From NCBI GenBank assembly GCA_027063065.1, contig JAMOSO010000071.1, positions 14,216-78,215 on the forward strand: a DNA stretch of 64,000 nt, written 5' to 3'. The position numbers and the translations under genes are program-made. This stretch comes from Planctomycetota bacterium (GTDB lineage Bacteria; Planctomycetota; JAMOSO01). Below the pieces are notes generated by a model, which searched no databases, was not told the origin of the DNA, and saw only the letters and a program-made list of their open reading frames with translations. The first letter of the stretch is position 1; every line of letters starts with the position of its first letter. Below, one piece after another: positions 33,888 to 43,646 of the stretch.

Positions 33888-35072
33888 TTACTTTAATTTT
33901 AAAGATAATTTAGGTTTGTTGGTAGGTTCTTCAGAGGTGGTTTTTTCGGTGTCAGTATTGTTGGTTTCTGTCGATGAAGTTTCGCCTATTTGACTAATAT
34001 CAAAATCTATATCTGCAGTTTTAAAGGCTTTTAGAAGTCCTTCTTTATTTGCAGATTTCATATAAGCTTCTTTGGCTTCGACTTGGTTTTCTTTAACTAA
34101 TTTAACAAGGGCATCATTTAGTAGAACCATACCGTGTCGAGCGCCAATTTGCATTTGTGATTCTATTTGGTAAGTTTTGCCTTCGCGTATTAAATTGGCA
34201 ATACCATCTGTGATGACTAGCGTTTCTAAGGCTGCTATGCGTCCTTTGGTTTTTTTCTTGCATAGAGTTTGGGCGATAACCCCTTTTAATCCCGTTGCTA
34301 ACATTGATTTAATTTGTGCCTGTCTATTGGCGGGAAACACATCAACAATACGATTGACGGTGCTTGATGCTGTGTTTGTGTGTAAGGTTCCAAAAACAAG
34401 ATGTCCTGTTTCGGCGGTTTCAATAGCCATTTCAATTGTTTCTAAATCACGCATTTCGCCGACTAAAATAATATCTGGATCTTGTCTCAAGGCTGCCCGT
34501 AAGGCGTTTGAAAAACTTTTTGTATGACTGTGCACTTCTCTGTGGTTAATTAGGCATTTATCGTCTTTATGTACAAATTCTACCGGGTCTTCTATCGTGA
34601 TAAGGTGTTCGCTTCTTGTTTTATTTATTAAGTCTATCATTGCGGCTAAGGTTGTTGATTTGCCACTTCCAGTTGGGCCTGTAACTACTACTAATCCTTT
34701 GGATAGGTAGCATAATTTGCGTACGGCATCAGGTAAGTTTAATTGATCTGCGGTTAAAATTTCTTCTGGTATCTGTCTAAATACCATTCCTACGCCGTCT
34801 CGATCTTTAAATACATTTGCTCTAAATCGTGCTAAGCCTTTGATTTCGTAAGCAAAATCAGTATCCCAATTTTCTTCGAATTGTTGTATGTTTTTGGCTG
34901 GCATAATTTCCATAATCAGACGCTCGTTATAGTCTGAGGTCAAAATAGGCATATCATTTAGGCGTACGATTTCGCCACTTTCGCGTATGATGGGTGGTCG
35001 TCCAACAGACATATGCAGGTCACTTGCGCCCATTTCAACCATTTTACGGAATAACTCATCTATTTCAGCCAT
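33888..35072 (-). CDS. pilU: PilT/PilU-like pilus retraction ATPase, second copy
   Basis: 394 residues from the ATG at 35072, chosen because AAGGAGA precedes it; an ATG at 35135 would add 21 unrelated residues. Walker A is GPTGSGKST (132-140), Walker B DPDIILVGEMRD, His box ETGHLVFGTLHT. The C-terminus carries a Ser/Thr/Glu/Lys-rich tail of about 40 residues beyond the PilT core, a feature more like PilU. PilU assists PilT in retraction. It is unlinked to pilB-pilT at 20287-23064. The PilU label is inference from being the second paralogue and from the tail. Confidence 0.78.
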   Translation of the reverse strand: MAEIDELFRKMVEMGASDLHMSVGRPPIIRESGEIVRLNDMPILTSDYNERLIMEIMPAKNIQQFEENWDTDFAYEIKGLARFRANVFKDRDGVGMVFRQIPEEILTADQLNLPDAVRKLCYLSKGLVVVTGPTGSGKSTTLAAMIDLINKTRSEHLITIEDPVEFVHKDDKCLINHREVHSHTKSFSNALRAALRQDPDIILVGEMRDLETIEMAIETAETGHLVFGTLHTNTASSTVNRIVDVFPANRQAQIKSMLATGLKGVIAQTLCKKKTKGRIAALETLVITDGIANLIREGKTYQIESQMQIGARHGMVLLNDALVKLVKENQVEAKEAYMKSANKEGLLKAFKTADIDFDISQIGETSSTETNNTDTEKTTSEEPTNKPKLSLKLK

Positions 35073-35263
35073 AGAATCTCCTTGTTTGTATACATTTAAA
35101 TAATATTGATAATTAATATATCGCAAAATTATCATCTAAAACAGTATTTAATATATGTCCCCAAATGTCATTGATGCCAATATTGATGGGTGTAATGTAT
35201 TGTATGTAAATCATTGTCATTTAGGATTTGGACAAATCTTTATATGTTAGGTATAATATAAAT

Positions 35264-35764
35264 ATGACAAATAAATATAAATTACAGGTATATCCTGCTT
35301 TAGTTTTAAAGCAGCGTGCGAAGGAAGTTTTGGATTTTAATCAAGACTTAAAAGAGAAAACTGATGCAATGTTTGAGATTATGTATGAATACAACGGCAT
35401 CGGTTTAGCTGGAAATCAAGCTGGTATAGCAGAACGTATAGTGGTTGTTGATTTGGGCAAGGAACAAGATCAGGGTAGAGTTTTTATAAATCCAGAAATT
35501 ATAGAAGCAGGTGCAGATCGTGAAAGTAGTGAAGAGGGCTGTTTAAGTTTTCCAGATATTTATGAGCCAGTGATGCGCTCTAAAGCTATTAAAATTAAGT
35601 ATGTAGATTTACAGGGTAACTCTCACGAGGAAGAAATGGATGGCTTATTGGCGCGATGTCTTCAACATGAAGTAGATCATTTAAATGGTATAGTTTTTGT
35701 TGATAGGGTTAGTAAGGCGCGTAAAATAGGCTTAAAGAAAAAATTGCGTAATTTAGCTAATTAA
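35264..35764 (+). CDS. def: Peptide deformylase
   Basis: 166 residues from the ATG at 35264 (an in-frame ATG at 35228 adds 12 residues that do not fit the family). All three motifs are present: GIGLAGNQAG (motif 1), EEGCLSFP (motif 2, metal-binding cysteine) and QHEVDHLNG (motif 3, HExxH). It removes the N-formyl group from new proteins using a ferrous ion. fmt follows after seven bases, the classical def-fmt pair. Confidence 0.95.
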   Translation: MTNKYKLQVYPALVLKQRAKEVLDFNQDLKEKTDAMFEIMYEYNGIGLAGNQAGIAERIVVVDLGKEQDQGRVFINPEIIEAGADRESSEEGCLSFPDIYEPVMRSKAIKIKYVDLQGNSHEEEMDGLLARCLQHEVDHLNGIVFVDRVSKARKIGLKKKLRNLAN

Positions 35765-35771
35765 TTTTGTT

Positions 35772-36716
35772 ATGCGCATTTTATTTATAGGTACTCCTGA
35801 TTATGCTATTCCTTCGTTAGAGGGGTTGATAAATGCAGGTCATACGATAGTTGGGGTTTTGTGCCAAGAGGATAAACCCGTTGGGCGCAAGAGGATTTTA
35901 ACATCACCACCAATTAAAATTTTTGCCGAAAGTCATCATATACCAGTTTTACAGCCAATTAAAGTTTCAGATGCCAATCAAGAAATTAAAACTTTGCATC
36001 CTGATATTTTTGTTGTTGTTGCGTTTGGTAAATTAATACCACAATCTACGCTGGATTTGTCTGTTTTGCCCCCAATTAATGCTCATGCGTCTTTATTGCC
36101 TAAATTTAGAGGTGCCGCACCTGCGGGACGGGCTATTATGGCAGGTGAAACTAAAACAGGCATATCCGTAATGCGTGTGGTTAAAGAGTTAGATGCGGGG
36201 CCAGTTATGTTGGTAAAAGAAATTGATATTTTACCAAATATGACACGTTTTGAGTTGCTGGACGAATTAAGTAAAATGAGCCCAATAGCCTTGATAGATG
36301 CCTTAAATTTACTTCATAATAATGAAGCTAAATTTATAGAGCAAAATCATAATGAATATACTTATGCTCCTAAAATTGTTCGTGAAGATGGAGCTTTAAA
36401 CTGGCATAAAACTGCCGATGAGTTATATAATCAATTTAGAGGCGTATCTCCATTTCCGGGTGCATTTGGCAAGTTGCATATCACAGCTAAATCAACTGAT
36501 ATTGTAGTTAAGATTGAAGAGGTAGAAGTTGTGCGTCAAAAGTCTAATAAGCCAGGTTGTATTATAAAATGCGAAAACAGTGGTATAGTTGTTGGCTGTG
36601 GTAAAGATTCCTTAAAAATTTTAAAACTAAAACCACAGGGTAAACGTCAGATGGGTGCGTCAGATTTTATAAACGGTTATCGTTTAGCCAACACAGACTA
36701 TTTTATCTTGGAGTGA
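35772..36716 (+). CDS. fmt: Methionyl-tRNA formyltransferase
   Basis: 314 residues. The N-terminal Rossmann domain begins RILFIGTPDYAIPSL; the active site is INAHASLLPKFRGAAP with the later Asp in ELDAGPVML; the C-terminal OB-like domain begins near 205. It transfers a formyl group from 10-formyltetrahydrofolate to Met-tRNA(fMet). It is directly downstream of def and upstream of a small membrane protein. Confidence 0.96.
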   Translation: MRILFIGTPDYAIPSLEGLINAGHTIVGVLCQEDKPVGRKRILTSPPIKIFAESHHIPVLQPIKVSDANQEIKTLHPDIFVVVAFGKLIPQSTLDLSVLPPINAHASLLPKFRGAAPAGRAIMAGETKTGISVMRVVKELDAGPVMLVKEIDILPNMTRFELLDELSKMSPIALIDALNLLHNNEAKFIEQNHNEYTYAPKIVREDGALNWHKTADELYNQFRGVSPFPGAFGKLHITAKSTDIVVKIEEVEVVRQKSNKPGCIIKCENSGIVVGCGKDSLKILKLKPQGKRQMGASDFINGYRLANTDYFILE

Positions 36717-36720
36717 TTAT

Positions 36721-37080
36721 ATGAAAACTATTGTCAAAATAGTTGTGGGCTTAATCTTACTAGGTGTGATTGTTTTTTTAGGTTCAATTTTGGTAGAGAA
36801 GTATAGCTACACACAAGAATTTAACCTAGGTAATGATAAAGTTGACGCTGGACTCAACGGGGACGCCGCTGTTTATTTTGAACAATTACAAATAAAGTAT
36901 GCCGATGATGCAACGCGTTTAAAGGAGATAAACAAAAATTTAATACAGTGTTATCGCAGTTTAGCTAACGATAGTAGATTTAATCTTATACAAAAACAGG
37001 CAGTGTTAAAACGCATTCAAGAAATTGACAAAAATGCACTTACGCCTGAAGAAATAAAAATTTTAGGTAAAAAACAATGA
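36721..37080 (+). CDS. Small membrane-anchored protein of unknown function
   Basis: 119 residues: an N-terminal transmembrane helix (about 5-25) and an extracytoplasmic helical domain (EYFEQ-type repeats such as AAVYFEQLQIKYADDATRLK). It starts four bases after fmt and its stop overlaps the cmk start (ATGA), so it is part of the def-fmt-cmk-fliO run. I do not recognise it; the helix pattern vaguely recalls a TPR pair. Confidence 0.8.
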   Translation: MKTIVKIVVGLILLGVIVFLGSILVEKYSYTQEFNLGNDKVDAGLNGDAAVYFEQLQIKYADDATRLKEINKNLIQCYRSLANDSRFNLIQKQAVLKRIQEIDKNALTPEEIKILGKKQ

Positions 37081-37742
37081 TAAAACAAATAGCGATAGAT
37101 GGGCCTGCCGGGGCAGGTAAAAGCTCTGTTGCCAAAATGGTAGCACAAAAATTAAATTATTTATTTGTTGATTCTGGAGCTATGTATCGTTGTATAGCAG
37201 CTTTGGCAATTCGCAAAGGCTTAGACCAAAACGATACGGCAGCTTGGTTAGATATTGCTTTGACACATAAAATTGATTTAGAAGATAATTCTACTATTGT
37301 CAAGGCAGGCGGTATTGATTTAACCGATGAGATACGTTCTCCAGAAGTAACTTTGGCAACTAGATTTGCAGCTAATAATCCAGAAATACGTAAAATTTTG
37401 GTAAATCGTCAACGTCAGATAGGACAGTCGGTATCCATAGTTATGGAAGGGCGTGATATAGGTACGGTAGTTTTGCCCAATGCTACTTGTAAGATTTATT
37501 TAGATGCTTCATCATCGGTCAGAGCCAAAAGACGTTATGACCAAATCATAGCAAAAGGTTTGCCTGCTAATTTGCAAGAAATACATCAAGCTGTGGTCGA
37601 TCGAGATTCTAGCGATAAAAACCGCAAGGTTGGCCCTTTAAAACAAGCCGATGATGCGGTTTATTTAGACACCTCTGATATGTTGTTTGATGAAGTGGTG
37701 GATAAGATTATTGCTATATCTAATGGTCAACTAAATGATTAA
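37077..37742 (+). CDS. cmk: Cytidylate kinase
   Basis: 221 residues. The P-loop IAIDGPAGAGKSSVAK is at the start; YLFVDSGAMYRCIA, the CMP-binding EGRDIGTVVLP and the lid DRDSSDKNRKVGPL are all typical. It phosphorylates CMP and dCMP with ATP. It overlaps the preceding small gene by four bases and the fliO-like gene by eight. Confidence 0.95.
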   Translation: MIKQIAIDGPAGAGKSSVAKMVAQKLNYLFVDSGAMYRCIAALAIRKGLDQNDTAAWLDIALTHKIDLEDNSTIVKAGGIDLTDEIRSPEVTLATRFAANNPEIRKILVNRQRQIGQSVSIVMEGRDIGTVVLPNATCKIYLDASSSVRAKRRYDQIIAKGLPANLQEIHQAVVDRDSSDKNRKVGPLKQADDAVYLDTSDMLFDEVVDKIIAISNGQLND

Positions 37743-38328
37743 ATTAATATCTGTGATATTTGTTTTTTTATTGTCTATACAGGTAGTGGTTGCTAAAACT
37801 AATAAAACTTCATCGACAACATTGCTTTCAGAAAAAGAGATGATGTTAGAAGAATCAAAACCATGGACATTGGAAGAAAAAACCCCAACCGAGCAAACTA
37901 CCCAAGTACCCAAGAGTTCGTTGGCGTCTCAAGTTGGGGTGATGGTTGTATGGTTGATTTTTATTGTAGTTTTAATTTATGCTTTGGCTTATGCTTTTAA
38001 AAAATTGGCGCCCCCAAAGGCTGGCTTAATTAATAATGATGCAATAGAAGTGCTATGCAAACAGTATATCGATCCTAAACAAAAAATTGCTGTGGTAAAA
38101 GTACATAATAAAGTATTAATCCTAGGTGTTGGCACCAATGGTATTACTAAAATTTCAGAATTTACAGACAAGGCAGATGTCGATTATTTTACATCTATGT
38201 TTGCGTTGGATAAAAATAATTTATTTGGACGTATGTTAAATAAACAAACTCAAAAAATAGTTGAAGAAAATCAGGATAGTTTTGATAAAAAATTAACTGA
38301 AGTACGCGATTCTCTTAAAAAGACTTAG
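37735..38328 (+). CDS. fliO: FliO-like flagellar export apparatus protein
   Basis: 197 residues: a signal-like hydrophobic start (3-20), a Thr/Ser/Glu-rich linker, a transmembrane helix (about 66-87) and a cytoplasmic domain with the FliO pattern IEVLCKQYIDPKQKIAVVKV and VLILGVGTNGITKISEF. FliO helps assemble the FliP-FliQ-FliR export gate. It is separated from fliP, which normally follows; the next gene is riboflavin synthase. The assignment is by pattern and topology, as FliO is weakly conserved. Confidence 0.72.
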   Translation: MIKLISVIFVFLLSIQVVVAKTNKTSSTTLLSEKEMMLEESKPWTLEEKTPTEQTTQVPKSSLASQVGVMVVWLIFIVVLIYALAYAFKKLAPPKAGLINNDAIEVLCKQYIDPKQKIAVVKVHNKVLILGVGTNGITKISEFTDKADVDYFTSMFALDKNNLFGRMLNKQTQKIVEENQDSFDKKLTEVRDSLKKT

Positions 38329-38339
38329 AAGGAGCTAAA

Positions 38340-38984
38340 ATGTTTACAGGGATAATTCAAAAAAAAGGCAAAGTAGTTGCTGTTAATAAAAGTGTTGATG
38401 CGGGTAGTTTAACAGTTGATTGTGGTTCTTTAGTTGAGGGTGCAAAATTTGGAGACAGTATTGCCAATAATGGTACTTGTTTAACTATTGCAGGCATTGA
38501 AGGTTCTATAGTGGTTTTTGATGTGATGAAATGTACGTATGATTCTACAAATTTAGGCGATTTGCAAGTAGGTGATTATGTAAATTTGGAAAAAGCTTTG
38601 AGTTTTAGTGGTAACTTAGGTGGCCATATGGTAACAGGTCATGTCGATGGCTGTGCTACTATCGCAAAAATAGATGATGGTGAAGAATTTTACACAATCA
38701 CGTACAGTTGTTCAAAAAAACTCACAGATGAGATGGTTATGAAAGGCTCTGTTGCAGTTGATGGTGTTAGTATGACAATACAGGATTTACAAACAGGTTC
38801 ATTTTCAATATCACTTATACCAGTTACAAAAGCAGATACAAATTTAGCAACTAAGCAGATAGGTCAAAAGGTCAATGTGGAAACCGATATGATTGGCAAG
38901 TATGTTATTAAAGTTGTTAGTAATATGCTAAGTCAAGATGATGGTGAATTTAATTTAAACTCTTTATTGCAAAAGAATAATTAA
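38340..38984 (+). CDS. ribE: Riboflavin synthase, alpha subunit
   Basis: 214 residues made of two similar lumazine-binding halves: MFTGIIQKKGKVVAVNKS at the start and MVTGHVDGCATIAKIDDG from about 99. NGTCLTI and DGVSMTI are the paired substrate-binding loops. It dismutates two lumazine molecules to riboflavin and a pyrimidine. An AAGGAG ribosome binding site precedes the ATG. I see no FMN riboswitch upstream. Confidence 0.94.
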   Translation: MFTGIIQKKGKVVAVNKSVDAGSLTVDCGSLVEGAKFGDSIANNGTCLTIAGIEGSIVVFDVMKCTYDSTNLGDLQVGDYVNLEKALSFSGNLGGHMVTGHVDGCATIAKIDDGEEFYTITYSCSKKLTDEMVMKGSVAVDGVSMTIQDLQTGSFSISLIPVTKADTNLATKQIGQKVNVETDMIGKYVIKVVSNMLSQDDGEFNLNSLLQKNN

Positions 38985-38986
38985 TT

Positions 38987-41900
38987 ATGAATAACAGCGT
39001 TCGAGAAATACCATATAACTACACTTCATTATCCGACAAGGAAATTGTTTTAAAATACATAGATGCTGAGGCTTGGGATATTTTAGAACGCTTGCGCAAA
39101 CATCGGGTAACAGGCAGAAGTGCGAAATTATTATTTGAAATATATGGTGATTTATTTGTGATAGATAGAAATCCATATATTTATAATGATTTGTTAGAAA
39201 ACAAATCAAAGGTCGAAGTTTTTTGGGCAAAGCAAGAAAATCGCTTGGTTAAATTAATTGAAAATATGACCGAGGATCACGGCGAACGCAGATTGATTGA
39301 AAAAACAAGATATGTTATAGAAAACTTTGTACGTGGGGTTGATGTTGAAAAGAAAAGGCGTAAAGAAATACTTGCCAAATTAACTCCTATTACCAAAGAA
39401 GTATCTTTTTCTGCATTTGATAAGGTTTCACACTGTACGGATGCAACCGACTGGCGCATTGAATATCCTGCTGTTGTTGTATTTCCAAGCAAGCAAATTG
39501 ATGTTGTTAGGCTAGTAAAGGCTGCGCAAGAGTTGGGCTTAAAAATTATTGCACGCGGTGGCGGTACGGGTTTGACTGGTGGGGCAGTACCTGTTTATCG
39601 CAACACTATGATTATCAATACAGAGAAATTAAATAAAATTGGTGCCATTACTAAAGTAAGTGAAGGAGGTAAGGTATTTCCTATTATAACTGTGGAGGCA
39701 GGTGCAGTTACAGGAGATGTTGCCACCCATTGTAATGATTTAAATTATATTTTTGCTACCGATCCAACTTCGGCGTGGGCATCAACATTGGGCGGAAATA
39801 TAGCCGAAAACGCCGGTGGTAAAAAAGCGGTTATGTGGGGTACTTGTATCGATAATATCTACTCTTTTGATATTGTGTGCAGTCAAGGTGATATTTTGCG
39901 AGTAAAACGTAAAAATCATTTGCATAGAAAAATTAAAGCTGGTGATATTGTTAGTTTTGAAGTGTTTAAAATTGATGGATTTGGCAATGCTAGCTTATTA
40001 AAAACAATTGATTTGAATGATGTTGAAATACATAAACCGGGTTTGGGTAAAGATATTACCAACAAAGCTTTAGGTGGTGTTCCTGGCATACAAAAAGAAG
40101 GTGGCGATGGTGTAATTGTTAATACACAATTTGTTGTATACGAACCGTTTACATATAACCGCACTATGTGTTTAGAGTTTTATGGCAAAAATATGCTTAA
40201 TGCCTCTAAGGCTATTGTGGATATTATGGAACGCTTTGGCGATGATAAAGAAGTGTTTTTGACAGCTTTAGAACATTTTGATGACAAGTATATGGAAGTT
40301 ATTAATTATAATAACAAATCAGATCGTCAGGATCCTTTAAAAGCAGCCTTATTAATTGATATTGAAAGCAATGATGAAGATGCTTTAAATAAAGCATGTG
40401 ATGAAATGCTAAAAATGGTGCGTCCTTACGATACTGAAGGTTTTATTGCTAAAACACCTAATGAGGCAAAAGTGTTTTGGAAGGATAGGCATAATCTGGG
40501 GGCTATTTCTAAAAACACAAATGGTTTTAAAATTAATGAAGATATTGTAATACCTATTAAATCATTGCCAGAGTTTACAGATTACATAGACAAATTAAAT
40601 ATTCAAAAAGAGTTAGAAAATAATATTAAGTGCATAGATGATGTTTTAGAATTATGCACACGGCTCACGGATAACACTGTAGATGGTTTAAATCAAATTC
40701 GTTTGGATAATTATGTATCAGAGATAAAAAACTTTAAGGATAAGAATTTAGATTATCTTTCAAAATTAGATCAATCAGGTCAAGCTATTGGTTTGGTTGA
40801 TGAGAAACGCTCTATATTTGAATTGATTCAAGAGGGTGATATTGATGTTAATTTTGAAGTGGAAATTAGGGAAAACTTTATAAAAAACTTTCATATTTTT
40901 GAAGATATATGTACGGTTTTTAACAAAATAGTGGATGAACAACGTCGTCGGCAAATCCGCATTGCCACACATATGCATGCTGGAGATGGCAACAATCATG
41001 TTAATATCCCAGTGCTTTCTAGCGATTATATAATGATGCGTGAAGCGCATGAAACTGTTGATTTATTTATGAAAGAAACTGTGCGTTTAGGTGGAGTTGT
41101 CAGCGGTGAGCATGGCATTGGTATATCTAAATTAAAATATTTGGACAAAGAAATAATTGACAAATATGCGTTGTATAAAGCTGATCATGATCCAAATAAT
41201 ATTTTTAATCCAGGCAAGTTAAGCGTTAATTTTCCTTTTGATAGAGTATATACGCCATCTTTTAATTTGTTGGAATTAGAAGCTTTTATTTTAACATCTA
41301 CTGATTTAAAATCTCTTTCACAGTCAATTGCTAATTGCGTAAGGTGTGCTAAGTGTAAGCCAGTATGTAATACCAATTATCCTGCGGGTAGTATGTTTTA
41401 TAGTCCGCGTAATAAGATTTTAGCAGTTGGGCTTATTATTGAAGCGGTGTTATACGATACTATGACATCTCACGGTTTGAGTTTTGGTTATTTTAAAAAA
41501 TTGGCTAATATCGCCGAACATTGTACTGGATGTCATAAATGCGAAGTGCCATGTCCAGTGGATATAGATTTTGGTGATGTAACTATTTTAATTCGCAAGT
41601 TAATGGTGCAAAGACGCAAAGCTCCATTTAAAGCTGTAACATCTTTTACATATTTTTACCTCGATAGACAAAACTATTATGTTAATAAAGCATTTAGGTA
41701 TTTATTATTTAAAGGTGCGTATGCCGCTCAGCGTTTAGGGCATAGATTAAATAAGCCCATTGCTCATATTACAAAAAAGCTGTCTCCTTGGACTAACAAT
41801 ATGTTAAAGGGGCGGTTTCCTAAGACGGGCAATCCCAGTTTGCGTGAATATCTTAAATTAAGCGATCCAAATACTATTTATATTTTTAGTAATCCCGATA

Positions 41901-42673
41901 AGGAAATTGTCAAAACGGTTTTTTATTTTCCGGGATGTGGTTCAGAGCGAATGTTACCAGAAATCAGTATAGCTACAGTGGCTATGTTATATAATTTGGG
42001 CGTAAGGGTTGTAATGCCGCCTAGATATACTTGCTGTGCTTATCCTTTTAAAAATGCTGGTAAGGCTCAAAAGGTTAAAGCTATGGTTTCAGATAATAAG
42101 GTGATGTTTCATAAAATTGCTTCAATGGTTGAATATATGGGTATCGAATCAACTGTTTTAAGTTGTGGTACTTGTTATGAAATGTTGGGAACTTATGGTT
42201 TAGAAAATATTTTTAAAGGTTCAGATATTTTGGATATTAATGATTTTATTGTTAAAAATAATTTATTACCGCAGGTATGTTCTGAACAAATTATTTATCA
42301 TGAGCCTTGTCATTCACCAATGAAAGATACTGATAGTGAAGCGGTAATTGAGCATTTAACTGGTTCACAACCAAAATTAACGCCAAATTGTTGTGGTGAT
42401 GGTGGTACTTTAGCTTTGTCTACGCCAGAGATATCAAATACTTTACGCGAGCGTAAAAAAAGAAATTTAAAACAGTTAAGTGATAAACGCAATTTAACGG
42501 TTTTGACCAGTTGTCCGGCATGTGTTCAAGGTTTATCTAAAATAAATGATGATATAACTGTGGAGGCAAAATCTATTATTGTTTATTTGGCAGAAAAACA
42601 TCTTGGCAAAAATTGGAAGGATGATTTTATTAAAGAGGTATCAGTTAGGGGCGTTGATAAGGCTATGATGTAA
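38987..42673 (+). CDS. Large FAD-linked oxidoreductase with 4Fe-4S and CCG domains (DUF3683-type start)
   Basis: 1228 residues in one chain. The N-terminal 130 residues resemble DUF3683; next is the VAO-type FAD domain (IIARGGGTGLTGGAVPVY), its C-terminal substrate domain with HMHAGDGNNHVNIPV and GGVVSGEHGIG, then two ferredoxin-type clusters (CVRCAKCKPVC and CTGCHKCEVPCP) and a tail with two CCG domains (FPGCGSERMLPE, SCGTCYEMLGTYG, HEPCHSP, NCCGDGG). The layout fuses the parts of a GlcD/D-lactate dehydrogenase and a GlcF/LldE-type Fe-S subunit, so it probably oxidises a 2-hydroxy acid and passes electrons to quinone. The substrate is not determined. It starts two bases after ribE. Confidence 0.85.
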   Translation: MNNSVREIPYNYTSLSDKEIVLKYIDAEAWDILERLRKHRVTGRSAKLLFEIYGDLFVIDRNPYIYNDLLENKSKVEVFWAKQENRLVKLIENMTEDHGERRLIEKTRYVIENFVRGVDVEKKRRKEILAKLTPITKEVSFSAFDKVSHCTDATDWRIEYPAVVVFPSKQIDVVRLVKAAQELGLKIIARGGGTGLTGGAVPVYRNTMIINTEKLNKIGAITKVSEGGKVFPIITVEAGAVTGDVATHCNDLNYIFATDPTSAWASTLGGNIAENAGGKKAVMWGTCIDNIYSFDIVCSQGDILRVKRKNHLHRKIKAGDIVSFEVFKIDGFGNASLLKTIDLNDVEIHKPGLGKDITNKALGGVPGIQKEGGDGVIVNTQFVVYEPFTYNRTMCLEFYGKNMLNASKAIVDIMERFGDDKEVFLTALEHFDDKYMEVINYNNKSDRQDPLKAALLIDIESNDEDALNKACDEMLKMVRPYDTEGFIAKTPNEAKVFWKDRHNLGAISKNTNGFKINEDIVIPIKSLPEFTDYIDKLNIQKELENNIKCIDDVLELCTRLTDNTVDGLNQIRLDNYVSEIKNFKDKNLDYLSKLDQSGQAIGLVDEKRSIFELIQEGDIDVNFEVEIRENFIKNFHIFEDICTVFNKIVDEQRRRQIRIATHMHAGDGNNHVNIPVLSSDYIMMREAHETVDLFMKETVRLGGVVSGEHGIGISKLKYLDKEIIDKYALYKADHDPNNIFNPGKLSVNFPFDRVYTPSFNLLELEAFILTSTDLKSLSQSIANCVRCAKCKPVCNTNYPAGSMFYSPRNKILAVGLIIEAVLYDTMTSHGLSFGYFKKLANIAEHCTGCHKCEVPCPVDIDFGDVTILIRKLMVQRRKAPFKAVTSFTYFYLDRQNYYVNKAFRYLLFKGAYAAQRLGHRLNKPIAHITKKLSPWTNNMLKGRFPKTGNPSLREYLKLSDPNTIYIFSNPDKEIVKTVFYFPGCGSERMLPEISIATVAMLYNLGVRVVMPPRYTCCAYPFKNAGKAQKVKAMVSDNKVMFHKIASMVEYMGIESTVLSCGTCYEMLGTYGLENIFKGSDILDINDFIVKNNLLPQVCSEQIIYHEPCHSPMKDTDSEAVIEHLTGSQPKLTPNCCGDGGTLALSTPEISNTLRERKKRNLKQLSDKRNLTVLTSCPACVQGLSKINDDITVEAKSIIVYLAEKHLGKNWKDDFIKEVSVRGVDKAMM

Positions 42674-42692
42674 GTTTGGTTATAAAATAGAT

Positions 42693-43646
42693 ATGACAAT
42701 TAAATCAATTATTGCCAAAATACAAGAGTATCAATCATTTGTTGTTACGGGGCATGATCCGGCCGATGCGGATTGTGTTGGTTCGTGCCTCACTTTGGTA
42801 AAGATGTTAAAAATTTTAAATAAAAAAGCTTATCATGTGCGCTCATGTAAAGTGCCGGGTAATTGTCAATTTTTACCATCAGTTGCAGATACTTTTGTAT
42901 TGCCAAATTGGCAAAGTAAAAAAATTGATTGTTTAATAGTTGTTGATTCTCCAGATAAATTTAGAATAGACAACGTCTTATCTCTTTTTGTTGGTATACC
43001 TATTGTTGTAATAGATCATCATCAATATAACAGAATTGAAAGTCAAATTTCTTGGGTAGATAAGAGCAAATCTTCCACCTCAGAAATGTTATGCGAATTA
43101 GCTCAAGAGATGAACATCCCATTAGATTTGGATATGGCAATGTGTTTGTATGCTGGCATGGCATCCGACACTGGTTTTTTTCATTATGCTAATACTACGC
43201 CTAAGACAATGCTATGGGCTTCGCAGTTGATGTCTGTAGGGATAGATACAGATTATATATATCGTCAATTAACCTGTTTTTTAACGCCGTCTGAATTATC
43301 TTGCTGTACGGAAATGATTGCAAATGTTCAGTATTATGATGATGTGGCAGTTTGTATCTTAAAAAAAGAAATGTTACGCCGTTATAAATTGCGTGCAATT
43401 TCTATGCAATATATCCACGAAATTATTTTAACTGTTGCAACAACAAAGGTTTCTATTACAGCTCAGGAGCTAGAACCAAGTTTAACAAAGATTGGTTTGC
43501 GTAGTAAAGATACGCCAAATGTGGCAGATATAGCTAAAATATTTGATGGTGGTGGTCATATTAATGCAGCTGGATGTACTATACAAGAACCGTTTAAAAA
43601 AGCAGTTAGTAATGTTTTGTTGGCATTGGGCAATCGGTCACTATGA
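42693..43646 (+). CDS. DHH/DHHA1 phosphoesterase, NrnA-like
   Basis: 317 residues. FVVTGHDPADADCVGSCL supplies the first metal ligands, VVIDHHQYNRI is the DHH motif, and the C-terminal DHHA1 domain ends in GGGHINAAGC. NrnA-type enzymes degrade nanoRNA and 3'-phosphoadenosine 5'-phosphate (pAp). A pAp phosphatase would fit a cell that uses PAPS-dependent sulfotransferases such as the one at 18138; this link is inference. Its last four bases overlap the glycosyltransferase start. Confidence 0.87.
   Translation: MTIKSIIAKIQEYQSFVVTGHDPADADCVGSCLTLVKMLKILNKKAYHVRSCKVPGNCQFLPSVADTFVLPNWQSKKIDCLIVVDSPDKFRIDNVLSLFVGIPIVVIDHHQYNRIESQISWVDKSKSSTSEMLCELAQEMNIPLDLDMAMCLYAGMASDTGFFHYANTTPKTMLWASQLMSVGIDTDYIYRQLTCFLTPSELSCCTEMIANVQYYDDVAVCILKKEMLRRYKLRAISMQYIHEIILTVATTKVSITAQELEPSLTKIGLRSKDTPNVADIAKIFDGGGHINAAGCTIQEPFKKAVSNVLLALGNRSL

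Noticed and set aside
38329-38339. FMN riboswitch before riboflavin synthase
   Set aside because: The gap between fliO and ribE is only 11 bases, too short for the element.
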